Positions 18,962-28,029 of a DNA stretch of 64,000 bases are shown piece by piece. How positions within the stretch are numbered: position 1 is the first letter of the stretch; every line of letters starts with the position of its first letter. Source of the stretch: Microbacterium bovistercoris. GTDB taxonomy: Bacteria > Actinomycetota > Actinomycetes > Actinomycetales > Microbacteriaceae. The DNA lies in contig NZ_QUAB01000045.1 in NCBI RefSeq assembly GCF_003387575.1, positions 119,529 through 183,528 on the forward strand, given 5' to 3'. A program made the position numbers and the translations under genes. Below the pieces are notes generated by a model. The model was not told the origin of the DNA. It was given only the letters and a program-made list of their open reading frames with translations, and did not search any database.

Positions 18962-19033
18962 CTGGGGTACCTGGACTCGAACCAAGAATGGCGGTACCAG
19001 AAACCGCTGTGTTGCCAATTACACCATACCCCA
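18962..19033 (-). tRNA. tRNA-Gln (anticodon CTG)
   Basis: Cloverleaf on the minus strand: acceptor TGGGGTA/TACCCCA, anticodon stem GCGGT/ACCGC with loop TTCTGGT (anticodon CTG), T loop TTCGAGT. CCA is not encoded. Actinobacteria usually charge tRNA-Gln through misacylation by GltX and GatCAB transamidation. Confidence 0.95.
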
Positions 19034-19065
19034 AGGGCGAAACCGGAGCTCCGCACCGAGAGTCA

Positions 19066-19093
19066 AGCTTACCCGACTCCTGCGCAGGGGCAA
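19066..19093 (-). promoter_or_regulatory. Promoter of tRNA-Gln
   Basis: On the minus strand TTGCCC (19088-19093) and TAAGCT (19066-19071) are 16 bases apart, about 30 bases before the tRNA. They lie outside thrE, so the tRNA has its own promoter. Confidence 0.5.
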
Positions 19094-19124
19094 AACCGGC
19101 TCGGTATCCCGCGCGCGTCGCGGC

Positions 19125-20414
19125 TCACAACTCGCCCATGCGTGCCGGCTTGACCCAGCGCAGGAACACCGTCGACCGAGTGATCCGTGCCAGGTCGGCG
19201 AGCAGCGCCCCCACCTTCGTGCCGATGCTCAGGCTGAGGAACATCATCAGCGCTGTCGTGACGGCCTGCGGATCGAAGCTCGCCAGTGACACCAGGCCGA
19301 TCGTGCCGGGCACCAGCAGAAGGAAGGCGGGCTGGAACGACACGGTGGCGGGCACGGCCAGCGTGACGCGCTCCAGCACTCGCGCGGCGACGAAGAGAAG
19401 GGCACCGGCGACGCCGGTCGCCACGACGTTCCCCATCATCGGGCTGAGCACCGCCAGCACGGCGTAGGTCCCGGTCATCACGACGACGCACACCACCGTC
19501 AGCCGGAAGCCGGATCCGAATGCCAGGCCGATCCCGATCGCGAGGATCACCACGGCGATCCACGCCATCCACAGCGGCGGCAGAGACGCCCATCCGCTGT
19601 GGTCGTTCGTCAGCTGCACCGCGTCTCCGACGAGGGCCGCGGATGCCGAATCGATGTGCATCCCCGTCAGCGTGGCGCCCGCGAAGACGCCCGCCGCCAT
19701 GAATGCGAGCATGATCAGTCCGTACATCAGCCGGGACGCCCCGGTGACGATGTCCGTCGAGGTGAGCTCCAGCAGCGCGTTCGTGATCAGCGCACCCGGC
19801 ACCAGGATCGCGATCGGCGCACACACCGCGAACAGCGGCACCGGTGACAGGTCCAGGGCGTTCGCGGCCGTGCCGACCAGGATCGTCGAGACGAACGCCG
19901 ACACGAACGGGGCGACCGCGGCCGCGGCGCGCACCCGCATCATCATCAGCGTCAGACCGCCGACGATGAGCCCGACGACCAGCGCCAGCAGGATCGCCCA
20001 CCAGGGGCAGCGGAACAGCGCGGCCAGCGATCCCGCGAGCAGCCCGCAGCCGATCAGGCTCTGCAGCCCCGGCATCCGCCTCGGCGTCGCCCTGATCGCG
20101 GTCATCCGGGCGGGCGCGGCCTCCAGGGGCATTGCACCGGACTCGAGGTCGCGCACCAGTCTGCTGGCCTTCGCGGATTGCCGGAAGGTGAGGGCCGCCC
20201 CTTTGCCGATCACTGTCGTCGTCGCTGACGCGGCGCCGGGGCGGCTCACCATCACCATCTCGGGCAGGATCGCGAACTCGACGGGCGAGTCCGGCAGGGT
20301 GCGCCGGCTCACCTGCTCGAGCGTGCCGCGCACATCGGTGACCGACGTGCCGCACTCCAGCAGCAGCACCCCGAGGTCGCCGAGGATCACGTCCGTTCCG
20401 GACTCCGCGGTCAC
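19125..20414 (-). CDS. Threonine/serine exporter, ThrE family
   Basis: 429 residues; GTG start at 20414 with AGGGAGAT upstream. The cytosolic DUF1212-type N-terminal half (GDLGVLLLECGTSVTDVRGTLEQ, VEFAILPEMVMVSRPG) is followed by about ten membrane segments (for example LLAGSLAALF, ILLALVVGLIVGGL, ILVPGALITNALLEL), as in ThrE of Corynebacterium, where both halves form one polypeptide. Probable role: proton-driven export of threonine and serine. It lies downstream of gltX with a repeat element between. Confidence 0.88.
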   Translation of the reverse strand: MTAESGTDVILGDLGVLLLECGTSVTDVRGTLEQVSRRTLPDSPVEFAILPEMVMVSRPGAASATTTVIGKGAALTFRQSAKASRLVRDLESGAMPLEAAPARMTAIRATPRRMPGLQSLIGCGLLAGSLAALFRCPWWAILLALVVGLIVGGLTLMMMRVRAAAAVAPFVSAFVSTILVGTAANALDLSPVPLFAVCAPIAILVPGALITNALLELTSTDIVTGASRLMYGLIMLAFMAAGVFAGATLTGMHIDSASAALVGDAVQLTNDHSGWASLPPLWMAWIAVVILAIGIGLAFGSGFRLTVVCVVVMTGTYAVLAVLSPMMGNVVATGVAGALLFVAARVLERVTLAVPATVSFQPAFLLLVPGTIGLVSLASFDPQAVTTALMMFLSLSIGTKVGALLADLARITRSTVFLRWVKPARMGEL

Positions 20415-20442
20415 GGGATCTCCCTCATGATCGTGTGCCGCC

Positions 20443-20475
20443 CTTCGTCTCGTCGCTGCGCTCCTCGCTCAGGAC
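20443..20475. repeat. Single-arm copy of the CTCCTCGCTCAGGA element
   Basis: An arm running CTTCGTCTCG ... CTCCTCGCTCAGGACC lies between gltX and thrE. The same core forms a full hairpin at 25699-25755. Confidence 0.65.
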
Positions 20476-20499
20476 CCGGACCACGGAACGTGGCGCGGG

Positions 20500-22011
20500 T
20501 CAGCCCGCGAGCTTCTCCCCCAGTGCCCGCAACCGGCGCAGCGACTCGTCCTTGCCGAGCAGCTCCATCGACTCGAACAGCGGCGGCGAGACGCGGCGGC
20601 CGGTGATCGCGACGCGCGGCGGGCCGTAGGCCACGCGTGGCTTCAGCTCGAGGCCGTCGATCAGCGCGGCGGACAGCGCCTCCTGGATCGTCTCGGGCGT
20701 GAACTCGTCGAGCGGCTCGAGGGCGGCGACGGATGCCTGCAGCACCTCGGCCGCGTTCGCGGGAAGCCCCTTCATCGCGTCGTCCTCGTACGAGACCTCG
20801 TCGGCGAACAGGAAGCCGAGCATGCCGGGCGCCTCACCGAGCAGCTGCATCCGCTCCTGCACCAGCGGCGCCGCGCGGAAGGCGAGCACGATCTGCTCGT
20901 GCGTGGGCTCAGCGCCGCCGAACACGTCGGCAGCTGCCAGGTAGGGCAGCAGCCGCTCGGCGAAGTCCTTGCCGTCCAGCATGCGGATGTGGTCGCCGTT
21001 GATCGACACGGCCTTCTTCTGGTCGAAGCGGGCCGGGTTCGGGTTGACGTCGGCGATGTCGAATGCCGCGACCATCTCGTCACGGGAGAACACGTCGCGG
21101 TCGGGACCGATCGACCAGCCCAGCAGCGCCAGGTAGTTCAGCAGTCCCTCGGGGATCATGCCGCTGGAGCGGTGCAGGAACAGGTCGGCCTTCGGGTCGC
21201 GCTTGGAGAGCTTCTTGTTGCCGGTCTCGCCGAGCACGAGCGGCATGTGACCGAACCGCGGGATGAACGTGGTCACGCCGGCGTCGATCAGCGCGGCGTA
21301 CAGCGCGAGCTGGCGCGCCGTCGAGGGCATGAGGTCCTCGCCGCGCAGCACGTGCGTGACGCCCATCAGCGCGTCGTCGACCGGGTTCACGAACGTGTAC
21401 AGCGGCACGCCGTTCGGGCGCACGATCACGTAGTCGGGGAAGGACCCGGCCGGGAAGGTGACCTCGCCGCGGATCAGGTCGACGTAGGTGAGGTCGTGGT
21501 CGGGCACGCGCAGGCGCAGCGCAGGCTCGCGGCCCTCGGCGCGGAACGCGGCCTTCTGCTCGTCGGTGAGGTCGCGGTCGTAGTTGTCGTAGCCGAGCTG
21601 CTTCGCGCGACCGGCGGCCTCGTTGCGGGCGTCGATCTCCTCGGCGGTGGAGAAGCTCTCGTAGACGAGCCCTGCGGCGACGAGCTTGTCGAGAACCTCG
21701 CGGTAGATGTCGTGACGTTGCGACTGACGGTAGGGCCCGTGCGGGCCACCCACCTCGACGCCCTCGTCCCAGTCGATCTCGAGCCAGCGCAGCGCGTCGA
21801 GCAGCTGCTGGTAGCTCTCCTCGCTGTCGCGCGCGGCGTCGGTGTCCTCGATGCGGAACACGAGCTTGCCGCCGTTGTGCCGCGCGTACGCCCAGTTGAA
21901 CAGGGCCGTGCGGATCAGGCCGACGTGCGGCAGACCGGTCGGCGACGGGCAGAAGCGCACACGGACGTCGGCTCCGGTGGCGGTGGTGGTGCGGGGATCA
22001 GGAGTAGCCAT
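20500..22011 (-). CDS. gltX: Glutamyl-tRNA synthetase
   Basis: 503 residues from the ATG at 22011. Class I synthetase motifs: [23 protein letters not shown] (HIGH-type, about residues 22-44) and KKLSKRDPK (KMSKS-type, about 265-275), plus [10 protein letters not shown]. It charges tRNA-Glu; in lineages lacking GlnRS it also misacylates tRNA-Gln. The gene has its own -10 box, so it may be expressed apart from the upstream methyltransferase. Length is normal for the family. Confidence 0.97.
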   Translation of the reverse strand: MATPDPRTTTATGADVRVRFCPSPTGLPHVGLIRTALFNWAYARHNGGKLVFRIEDTDAARDSEESYQQLLDALRWLEIDWDEGVEVGGPHGPYRQSQRHDIYREVLDKLVAAGLVYESFSTAEEIDARNEAAGRAKQLGYDNYDRDLTDEQKAAFRAEGREPALRLRVPDHDLTYVDLIRGEVTFPAGSFPDYVIVRPNGVPLYTFVNPVDDALMGVTHVLRGEDLMPSTARQLALYAALIDAGVTTFIPRFGHMPLVLGETGNKKLSKRDPKADLFLHRSSGMIPEGLLNYLALLGWSIGPDRDVFSRDEMVAAFDIADVNPNPARFDQKKAVSINGDHIRMLDGKDFAERLLPYLAAADVFGGAEPTHEQIVLAFRAAPLVQERMQLLGEAPGMLGFLFADEVSYEDDAMKGLPANAAEVLQASVAALEPLDEFTPETIQEALSAALIDGLELKPRVAYGPPRVAITGRRVSPPLFESMELLGKDESLRRLRALGEKLAG

Positions 22012-22020
22012 AGCCCTTCG

Positions 22021-22026
22021 ATTCTA
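22021..22026 (-). promoter_or_regulatory. -10 box (TAGAAT) of gltX
   Basis: TAGAAT on the minus strand, nine bases before the gltX ATG. The 5' leader would be only a few bases long. Confidence 0.45.
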
Positions 22027-22054
22027 CCGAGAGCGGATGCCGCTCCCCGGCGCC

Positions 22055-22804
22055 TCAGAACGCGGCATCCTTCCGCCACACCGAGACGTGCGACTCGCTC
22101 TCCGCCGTGAACGGCACGCCGGTCCAGTCCGCGTGCCGCGACTCCAGGGACATGCCCGCGATGCGCGCCATCAGGTCGAGCTCCGCCGGCCACGCGTAAC
22201 GGTAGTGGTGCGCCCCGTACCGGTAGCTGCCGTCGTCCTGACGCGTGTAGTGGTGCGAGATCGCGCGCTGGGTGACGAAATCGTACGTGTCGATCCCGGC
22301 ATGCTCCTCCGATACGTCGAACGGCGCGGCGGCCTGACCCGGCGGCATCCGCCGCGCGGCCGGCACCTCGACCTCGACGACGAAGCGCCCGCCGGGCACG
22401 AGGTGACGCGCGGCGTTGCGGAAGCAGTCCACCTGCGCGTCCTGCGTCCAGAGATTGCCGATCGTGTTGAAGACGAGGTACACGAGGCCGAACTCGCCGG
22501 GCACCGTCGTGGAGGACATGTCGCCGATCACCACCGGGATGCGATCCGTCTTCTCCCGCAGTCGACCGGCCATCGCCGGGGAGTACTCCAGGCCGCTCAC
22601 GGCGACGCCGCGCTCCTGCAGTGGGATCGCGACGCGGCCCGTGCCGATCGCGAACTCCAGTGCGGGACGCCCCTCCGCGCGTTCGGCGAGGAACGCCGAC
22701 GTCGCGGCCAGCAGCTCCGGAGCGAACATCGGATCGTCCGGGTCGTCATACGCGTCGGCGGTCGCCTTGGTCCACAGGTCGCTGGGCACATCGCTGTCGC
22801 TCAT
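22055..22804 (-). CDS. Class I SAM-dependent methyltransferase
   Basis: 249 residues. The SAM-binding glycine motif is LEFAIGTGRVAIPLQERGVAVSGLEYSPAM (about residues 70-100), with the post-motif DMSST and a LVYLVFNTIGNLWTQ stretch typical of small-molecule methyltransferases. No target can be named. It is just upstream of gltX, 43 bases apart, and both have separate -10 boxes. Confidence 0.85.
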   Translation of the reverse strand: MSDSDVPSDLWTKATADAYDDPDDPMFAPELLAATSAFLAERAEGRPALEFAIGTGRVAIPLQERGVAVSGLEYSPAMAGRLREKTDRIPVVIGDMSSTTVPGEFGLVYLVFNTIGNLWTQDAQVDCFRNAARHLVPGGRFVVEVEVPAARRMPPGQAAAPFDVSEEHAGIDTYDFVTQRAISHHYTRQDDGSYRYGAHHYRYAWPAELDLMARIAGMSLESRHADWTGVPFTAESESHVSVWRKDAAF

Positions 22805-22810
22805 CCCGAC

Positions 22811-22816
22811 AGCCTA
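22811..22816 (-). promoter_or_regulatory. -10 box (TAGGCT), leaderless start of methyltransferase
   Basis: TAGGCT, six bases, then ATG on the minus strand (start at 22804). Confidence 0.45.
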
Positions 22817-22848
22817 GAGCCGGAACACCGGCGTCGTCGCGCGGCGCC

Positions 22849-23607
22849 TCAGCGCAGTCGGTCGATCGCGAGCACAGCGGTCTGCGTCTGCGGGAGCGCG
22901 CCGTCCTGTGCCGTCGTCGCGACGATCTCGTCGAAGGCCGTGCGGAATCGCTCCCGCTCCTCGGCTGAGAGTCCGGCGTAGAAGGCTCCGGCTCCGGCGA
23001 CTCCTCCGGTCACGGAGGTCCACAGCGTCTCAGCGGAGGGCCGCCAGGTCCAGGTGAGCTCGGTGACCTGCGGCGTCCAGCCTGCATCCCGCAGCATCCG
23101 ACCGAAGCCTGCGGCCGTCCGTTCGAAGTCCTTGTCCGCGGGGAGGCCGTTACCGGTCGCCGGCGTGAGGCCGGATCGTGCGGTCACGTCCGCCCAGAAG
23201 CTCGACGGTGACGCCGACCAGGTGCTGGCGATCACGGTGCTCCGTGCGACACGCCGCAGCGCCGCAGCGCCCGCGCGGGGATCGGCCAGATGGTTCAGCA
23301 CGAAGTTCGCCACGACCACGTCGAACGCGCCGTCCTCGAAGGCCAGTTCCGGCAGCATGCCGTCCGTCACTCGCAGCGACGGATGCCGCCGGAGTGCCGC
23401 CTCGCGCATGCTCGGCTCCGGCTCGGCCGCTGTGACCCGCCACCCGGCGTCGGCCCAGGCCGCGGCCAGCGTGCCGTCGCCGGCGCCGACGTCGAGCAGG
23501 GTACGGCCGTCGGCCGCGCCGGCGAGCTCTCGCAGCCGCGCGCCCGTGCCGGCGCACAGCGCGGCGTAGGAGGCGGCGTACGCGTCGCCCGTGCCGGCCC
23601 AGCTCAT
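22849..23607 (-). CDS. Class I SAM-dependent methyltransferase (third gene of FAH-MFS operon)
   Basis: 252 residues. Motif I is LLDVGAGDGTLAAAWADAG (about 36-54), followed by VTAAEPEPSMREAALRRHP, FDVVVANFVLNHLADPRAGAAALRRVAR, the usual UbiE/Methyltransf_11 layout. Substrate unknown. The start ATG overlaps the MFS gene stop as ATGA, so it is co-translated with the exporter and probably shares a pathway with it. Confidence 0.85.
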   Translation of the reverse strand: MSWAGTGDAYAASYAALCAGTGARLRELAGAADGRTLLDVGAGDGTLAAAWADAGWRVTAAEPEPSMREAALRRHPSLRVTDGMLPELAFEDGAFDVVVANFVLNHLADPRAGAAALRRVARSTVIASTWSASPSSFWADVTARSGLTPATGNGLPADKDFERTAAGFGRMLRDAGWTPQVTELTWTWRPSAETLWTSVTGGVAGAGAFYAGLSAEERERFRTAFDEIVATTAQDGALPQTQTAVLAIDRLR

Positions 23608-24869
23608 GCGGCCGGTCGCACGCGCGCCAGCGGCGACAGCGCGGTGATCGCGATGACGATCACGAGAGCCGCCGCGCCGAGGCCCCCGTAGCCGAAGTTC
23701 GTCAGCACCAGTCCGGCCAGTGCCGCGCCGACGGCAGCTGTCAGACTCATCAGCGAGTCGCTGATGCCCTGCCGGCGCGGACGCTGCAGCGTCGTCGACG
23801 ACTCGGTCAGCAGCGCGGCGCCCGCCACGGTCGCTGCGCTCCAGCCCAGCCCCAGCAGGATCAGCGCCGCCATGACGCCGACCGGGTTCTCACCCGCGAA
23901 GATCGCGGTCAGCAGCGAAGCTGTGAGAAGGGCCTGGCCGAGCAGCACGACGCGGACACGTCCCCAGCGGTCGGAGAGGATGCCGAATACCGGAGAGAGT
24001 CCGTACATGCCGGCCACGTGCAGACCGATCGTCAGTCCCACAAGCGTGGTGACATCGGTCTCCGTGGTCGCCATGCCGTGCATGCCGTGAGCCATGTGCG
24101 AGAGGTGGATCGGGGTCATGGCCATCACGGAGGCCATCACGGCATGCGAGCCGGCGACCGCGAAGATCGCATAGCGCGCAGCGACGGGGCGGTCGACGGA
24201 GGCACCGAGCACGGCTCCTCTGCCCTCGTCGCGGGCGATCCGCAGCGCGAGCAGCAGCGGGTCGGGCCGCAGCGCGATCAGGTACAGCGCGAGTGCGAGC
24301 GCCTGGGCGATCAGCGAGAAGACGTACGAGCCGGTGAGATGCGGCATCCCCAGTGCCTGCCCGATGACTTCACCAGGCGTGAGCAGGAACGGCCCGGCGA
24401 CGCCGCCGATCGTCGTCGACCAGACCACGATCGACAGATCGCGGCCCCGATGCTGCGCAGAGGCCAGGTCGGTCGCGGCGAAGCGCGACTGCAGATTGCC
24501 GGCATTCCCCATGCCGATCAGGATGACGCCCACCAGCAGCACCGGGAAGCTGCGGATGGATGCCGCGGTGATCACGATGCCCACGCCCACGAGCGCGAGC
24601 AGGTTGCCGGCGGTCAGCGACAGCCGGCGACCGCGACGGCTCGCGAACCGAGCCAGCGGGATGGCCGCGGCGGCGGCGCCGAGGGTGACCGATGCCGTCG
24701 CGAGACCGGAGAGTGCGTCGTCACCGGAGAGATCGGCGGCCAGCAGCGCGCCGAGCGACACCGTGGCGCCGAAGGCGATGCCGCCGAGAACCTGGCCGAG
24801 CGCGAGGACGCCGACCGTGCGGCGCTGGATGCGCTCCAGATCGCCCTGACCGAGTTCGGTCGCGGTCAC
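23604..24869 (-). CDS. MFS transporter (12-helix type)
   Basis: 421 residues from the GTG at 24869, which overlaps the FAH gene stop as GTGA. Hydrophobic helices alternate with MFS-type loops (ARFASRRGRRLSLTAG after helix 2; LSDRWGRVRVVLLGQ between helices 8 and 9). A His/Met-rich loop (LSHMAHGMHGMATTE) in the middle is unusual and could bind metal, but that is speculation. The longer frame to 25178 is antisense of the FAH gene. Substrate unknown. Confidence 0.85.
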   Translation of the reverse strand: MTATELGQGDLERIQRRTVGVLALGQVLGGIAFGATVSLGALLAADLSGDDALSGLATASVTLGAAAAAIPLARFASRRGRRLSLTAGNLLALVGVGIVITAASIRSFPVLLVGVILIGMGNAGNLQSRFAATDLASAQHRGRDLSIVVWSTTIGGVAGPFLLTPGEVIGQALGMPHLTGSYVFSLIAQALALALYLIALRPDPLLLALRIARDEGRGAVLGASVDRPVAARYAIFAVAGSHAVMASVMAMTPIHLSHMAHGMHGMATTETDVTTLVGLTIGLHVAGMYGLSPVFGILSDRWGRVRVVLLGQALLTASLLTAIFAGENPVGVMAALILLGLGWSAATVAGAALLTESSTTLQRPRRQGISDSLMSLTAAVGAALAGLVLTNFGYGGLGAAALVIVIAITALSPLARVRPAA

Positions 24870-25636
24870 GAGGCGTCGCGCACCGGGTTGCGGAGCGTGC
24901 CGATGCCGGAGACCTCGACCTCGACAGTGTCGCCCGCGACGATCGGGCCCACGCCCGCCGGGGTTCCGGTCATGATGACGTCGCCCGGCAGCAGCGTGAA
25001 CACGGCGGATGCGTAGGCGATGATGTCCGCGACCGAGTGGATCATGTCGGACACCGGTGCCTGCTGGCGCACCTCGCCGTTGACGCGGGTCTCGATGGTC
25101 GCCGATGCCGCATCGAACTCGGTCTCGATGATCGGGCCGAGCGGCGCGAACGTGTCGAAGCCCTTGCCGCGGGTCCACTGGCCGTCCTTGCGCTGCAGGT
25201 CGCGTGCGGTGACGTCGTTGCCGACCGTGTAGCCGAACACGTGCTCGAGCGCGTTCTCGGCGTTGACGTTCTTCGCGATCCGGCCGATCACGGCGACCAG
25301 TTCACCCTCGAACTCGATCCGCTCCGAGAGGGCGGCAGGACGCACGATGGCGTCACCGGGGCCGACCACCGCGGTGTTCGGCTTCAGGAACAGCAGCGGC
25401 TCCTCGGGGGCGACGTTGCCGAACTCGGCGGCGTGGTCGTGGTAGTTGCGGCCGACGCAGAGCACCTTCGAGCGCGGGATCACGGGCGCAAGCAGCGCGG
25501 CGTCGGCGAGCGGCACGCGCTCCCCCGTCGGCTCGTATCCGGCGAACATCGGGTCACCCTCGAGTACGACGAGATCCCCGTCGTCCACGATGCCGAATCG
25601 GATGCTGCCCTCATGACTGAAACGCGCGATCTTCAC
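24866..25636 (-). CDS. Fumarylacetoacetate hydrolase family protein
   Basis: 256 residues, GTG start at 25636. FAH motifs: VLCVGRNYHDHAAEFG, PLLFLKPNTAVVGPGDAIVRP, the metal site FEGELVAVIGRI and NDVTARDLQRKDG. The family hydrolyses or decarboxylates 2-oxo acids using Mg2+ or Mn2+ (fumarylpyruvate, 5-carboxymethyl-2-oxo-hex-3-ene-1,6-dioate, oxaloacetate and others). The exact substrate is not determinable. It heads an overlapping minus-strand operon with an MFS protein and a methyltransferase. Confidence 0.9.
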   Translation of the reverse strand: MKIARFSHEGSIRFGIVDDGDLVVLEGDPMFAGYEPTGERVPLADAALLAPVIPRSKVLCVGRNYHDHAAEFGNVAPEEPLLFLKPNTAVVGPGDAIVRPAALSERIEFEGELVAVIGRIAKNVNAENALEHVFGYTVGNDVTARDLQRKDGQWTRGKGFDTFAPLGPIIETEFDAASATIETRVNGEVRQQAPVSDMIHSVADIIAYASAVFTLLPGDVIMTGTPAGVGPIVAGDTVEVEVSGIGTLRNPVRDAS

Positions 25637-25642
25637 CCGCTC

Positions 25643-25648
25643 AGCCTA
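25643..25648 (-). promoter_or_regulatory. -10 box (TAGGCT), leaderless start of FAH operon
   Basis: TAGGCT, six bases, then GTG at 25636 on the minus strand. It is the same hexamer and spacing as at 22811. Confidence 0.5.
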
Positions 25649-25698
25649 GCCACCCGTCCTTCGTCACTTCGACTCGCTTCGCTCGCTCAGTACGACGC

Positions 25699-25755
25699 TC
25701 GCTTCGCTCCTCGCTCAGGACCCGGAGGTCGGATCCTGAGCGAGGAGCGAAGCGA
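25699..25755. repeat. CTCCTCGCTCAGGA hairpin element, possible ilvE terminator
   Basis: Perfect 22-base inverted repeat (25699-25720 and 25734-25755) with a 13-base loop, preceded by a partial copy ending near 25690. It lies downstream of ilvE and upstream of the FAH gene. It could stop ilvE transcripts, though it lacks a T run. Confidence 0.75.
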
Positions 25756-25779
25756 CGAGACGAAGGGCGTCGAGGCGGG

Positions 25780-26892
25780 TCAGGCGTCGAGGCGGAGGAG
25801 CCAGCCGTGCTTGTCCTCGCGGCGGCCGTACTGGATGTCGGTGAGCTCCTCGCGCAGCGACATCGCGAGCTCGGTCGACTGCGGTCCCTCGTGCACGATC
25901 TCGAAGTCGTTCGCCATGAGCTTGCCGATCGGCACGACCACGGCGGCGGTGCCGCAGGCGAACGCGCCGACGATCTCCCCGGATGCCGCGCCCTCGCGCC
26001 ACTCGTCGATCGAGATCTTGCGCTGCTCGACCTTCAGGCCGCGGTCCTCGGCGAGCTGCAGGATCGACGCGAGCGTGATGCCCTCCAGAATCGAGTCGGA
26101 CTCCGGCGTGAGCAGGCGCCCGTCATCGGTGACGAGCACGAGGTTCATGCCGCCGAGCTCCTCGATGTACTCGCCGTCGAGGAACAGCACCTGCTGGCAG
26201 CCCTTGGCGTACGCCTCCTCCTGCGGGAGCAGGCTCGAGGCGTAGTTGCCGCCGGTCTTGGCAGCTCCCGTGCCGCCGTGCCCTGCACGGGCGTAGTCGG
26301 TCGACAGCCAGATGTTCACCGGCTGCACGCCGCCCGGGAAGTACGCGCCGGCCGGGCTGGCGATCAGGTAGTAGCCGACCTTCTTCGCGGCCCGAACGCC
26401 GAGGAACGCCTCCTTGGCGAACATGAACGGCCGCAGGTACAGGCTCTCCTCGGGGTTGCTCGGCACCCAGTCGGCGTCCAGCGCGACGAGCTGCTTGAGC
26501 GACTCGATGAACAGTTCCTCGGGCAGCTCGGGCAGCGCGAGCCGACGGGCGGATCGCTGCAGGCGGGCCGCGTTGCGGTCGGGGCGGAACGTCCACACCG
26601 AGCCGTCGGCGTGCCGGTAGGCCTTGAGCCCCTCGAAGATCTCCTGCGAGTAATGCAGCACAGCCGCGGCCGGGTCGAGCGGAATGGGCCCGTAGGGCTG
26701 AACACGCGGACGGTGCCAGCCGCCCTTCTCGGACCAGCACAGGTCGACCATGTGGTCGGTGAAGTGCTGGCCGAACCCGGGGCTGCTCAGGATCTCGTCG
26801 CGCTCGGCGTCGGAGCGGGCGTTCTCATTACGGGTCACCTGCCAGATGAGGCCGGCGGGTGAAGGAGCCTGAAGGGGAAGTCCGATGGTCAT
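25780..26892 (-). CDS. ilvE: Branched-chain amino acid aminotransferase
   Basis: 370 residues, ATG at 26892. PLP fold IV motifs: KTGGNYASSLLPQEEAYAKG (catalytic Lys region) and EYIEELGGMNLVLV, with SEKGGWHRPRV and YSQEIFEGLKAYRHADG near the N-terminus. It performs the last step of Leu, Ile and Val synthesis with glutamate as amino donor. It follows leuB by 53 bases on the same strand and is probably co-transcribed with it. The group II (long) length is typical of actinobacteria. Confidence 0.96.
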   Translation of the reverse strand: MTIGLPLQAPSPAGLIWQVTRNENARSDAERDEILSSPGFGQHFTDHMVDLCWSEKGGWHRPRVQPYGPIPLDPAAAVLHYSQEIFEGLKAYRHADGSVWTFRPDRNAARLQRSARRLALPELPEELFIESLKQLVALDADWVPSNPEESLYLRPFMFAKEAFLGVRAAKKVGYYLIASPAGAYFPGGVQPVNIWLSTDYARAGHGGTGAAKTGGNYASSLLPQEEAYAKGCQQVLFLDGEYIEELGGMNLVLVTDDGRLLTPESDSILEGITLASILQLAEDRGLKVEQRKISIDEWREGAASGEIVGAFACGTAAVVVPIGKLMANDFEIVHEGPQSTELAMSLREELTDIQYGRREDKHGWLLRLDA

Positions 26893-26945
26893 GATGTGGT
26901 GTCCTGACAGGTCGAAAGCTGGCGAGTACTGCGCCGCATTCCAGA

Positions 26946-27995
26946 TTACGCCCGGAGCCGGGCGATGATCGCGTCGCCGATCTGCGCGGTGCTGCGTGCA
27001 GCTCCTCGCTCGGCGATGTCCGCTTCGACCGCCTGCTGCACGCGGGCGGCCTCGTCACGCAGCCCGAGGTGGTCGAGCAACAGGGCGACGGACAGGATGG
27101 CGGCGGTCGGATCCGCCTTCTGCTGGCCCGCGATGTCGGGAGCCGAGCCGTGCACAGGCTCGAACATCGATGGGAAGGCGCCGGTCGGGTTGATGTTGCC
27201 CGAGGCTGCGAGTCCGATGCCACCGGTGACGGCGCCGGCCAGATCCGTGAGGATGTCGCCGAAGAGGTTGTCGGTGACGATCACGTCGAAACGCGAAGGG
27301 TTGGTGACCAGGAAGATCGTGGCCGCGTCGACGTGCAGATAGTCTACGGCGACGCCGGGGTGCTCCTGCGCCACCTCGTCGACGACCCGCTTCCACAGGC
27401 CACCGGCGTTCACCAGCACGTTGGTCTTGTGCACCAGGGTCAGACGGTTGTCGCGCCGCTCGGCGAGTTCGAACGCGTAGCGCACGACGCGCTCCACCCC
27501 GTAGGCGGTGTTCACGCTGGTCTCGTTCGCGACCTCATGCGGCGTGCCGCGGCGGATGCTGCCGCCGTTACCCACATACGGACCCTCCGTGCCCTCTCGG
27601 ACCACGACGAAGTCCACCTCCCCTGGTTCGGCGAGGGGACCGGGCGCGCCGGCGAACAGCTTCGACGGACGCAGGTTCACGTAGTGATCCAGCTCGAAGC
27701 GCAGCTTCAGCAGCAGCCCGCGCTCGATGTTCGCGTCCTTCAGGCGCGGGTCGCCCGGCTGGCCGCCGACCGCACCCAGCAGGATGGCGTCGTGCGCGCG
27801 GATCGCGTCGAGGTCGTCGTCGGTGAGCGTGTCGCCGGTCTCGAGGTAACGCGCCGCGCCGAGCGAGAACGGCGTCTTCTCGAAGACGGTCTCGCCGCCG
27901 GCGGTCACGGCGTCGAGCACCTTCACGGCCTCGGCGATGACCTCGGGTCCGATGCCGTCACCGGGGATGACGGCCAGCTTCACAACACGCGACAT
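26946..27995 (-). CDS. leuB: 3-isopropylmalate dehydrogenase
   Basis: 349 residues, ATG at 27995 with AAGGAG upstream. Family signatures: [42 protein letters not shown] and the C-terminal [28 protein letters not shown] metal/NAD signature. It oxidatively decarboxylates 3-isopropylmalate to 2-ketoisocaproate for leucine synthesis. It is the first gene of a leuB-ilvE unit. The leuA/C/D genes are not in the window. Confidence 0.96.
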   Translation of the reverse strand: MSRVVKLAVIPGDGIGPEVIAEAVKVLDAVTAGGETVFEKTPFSLGAARYLETGDTLTDDDLDAIRAHDAILLGAVGGQPGDPRLKDANIERGLLLKLRFELDHYVNLRPSKLFAGAPGPLAEPGEVDFVVVREGTEGPYVGNGGSIRRGTPHEVANETSVNTAYGVERVVRYAFELAERRDNRLTLVHKTNVLVNAGGLWKRVVDEVAQEHPGVAVDYLHVDAATIFLVTNPSRFDVIVTDNLFGDILTDLAGAVTGGIGLAASGNINPTGAFPSMFEPVHGSAPDIAGQQKADPTAAILSVALLLDHLGLRDEAARVQQAVEADIAERGAARSTAQIGDAIIARLRA

Positions 27996-28029
27996 GACAC
28001 TCCTTGCTCGGGGACCGCCCCGCCACGCC

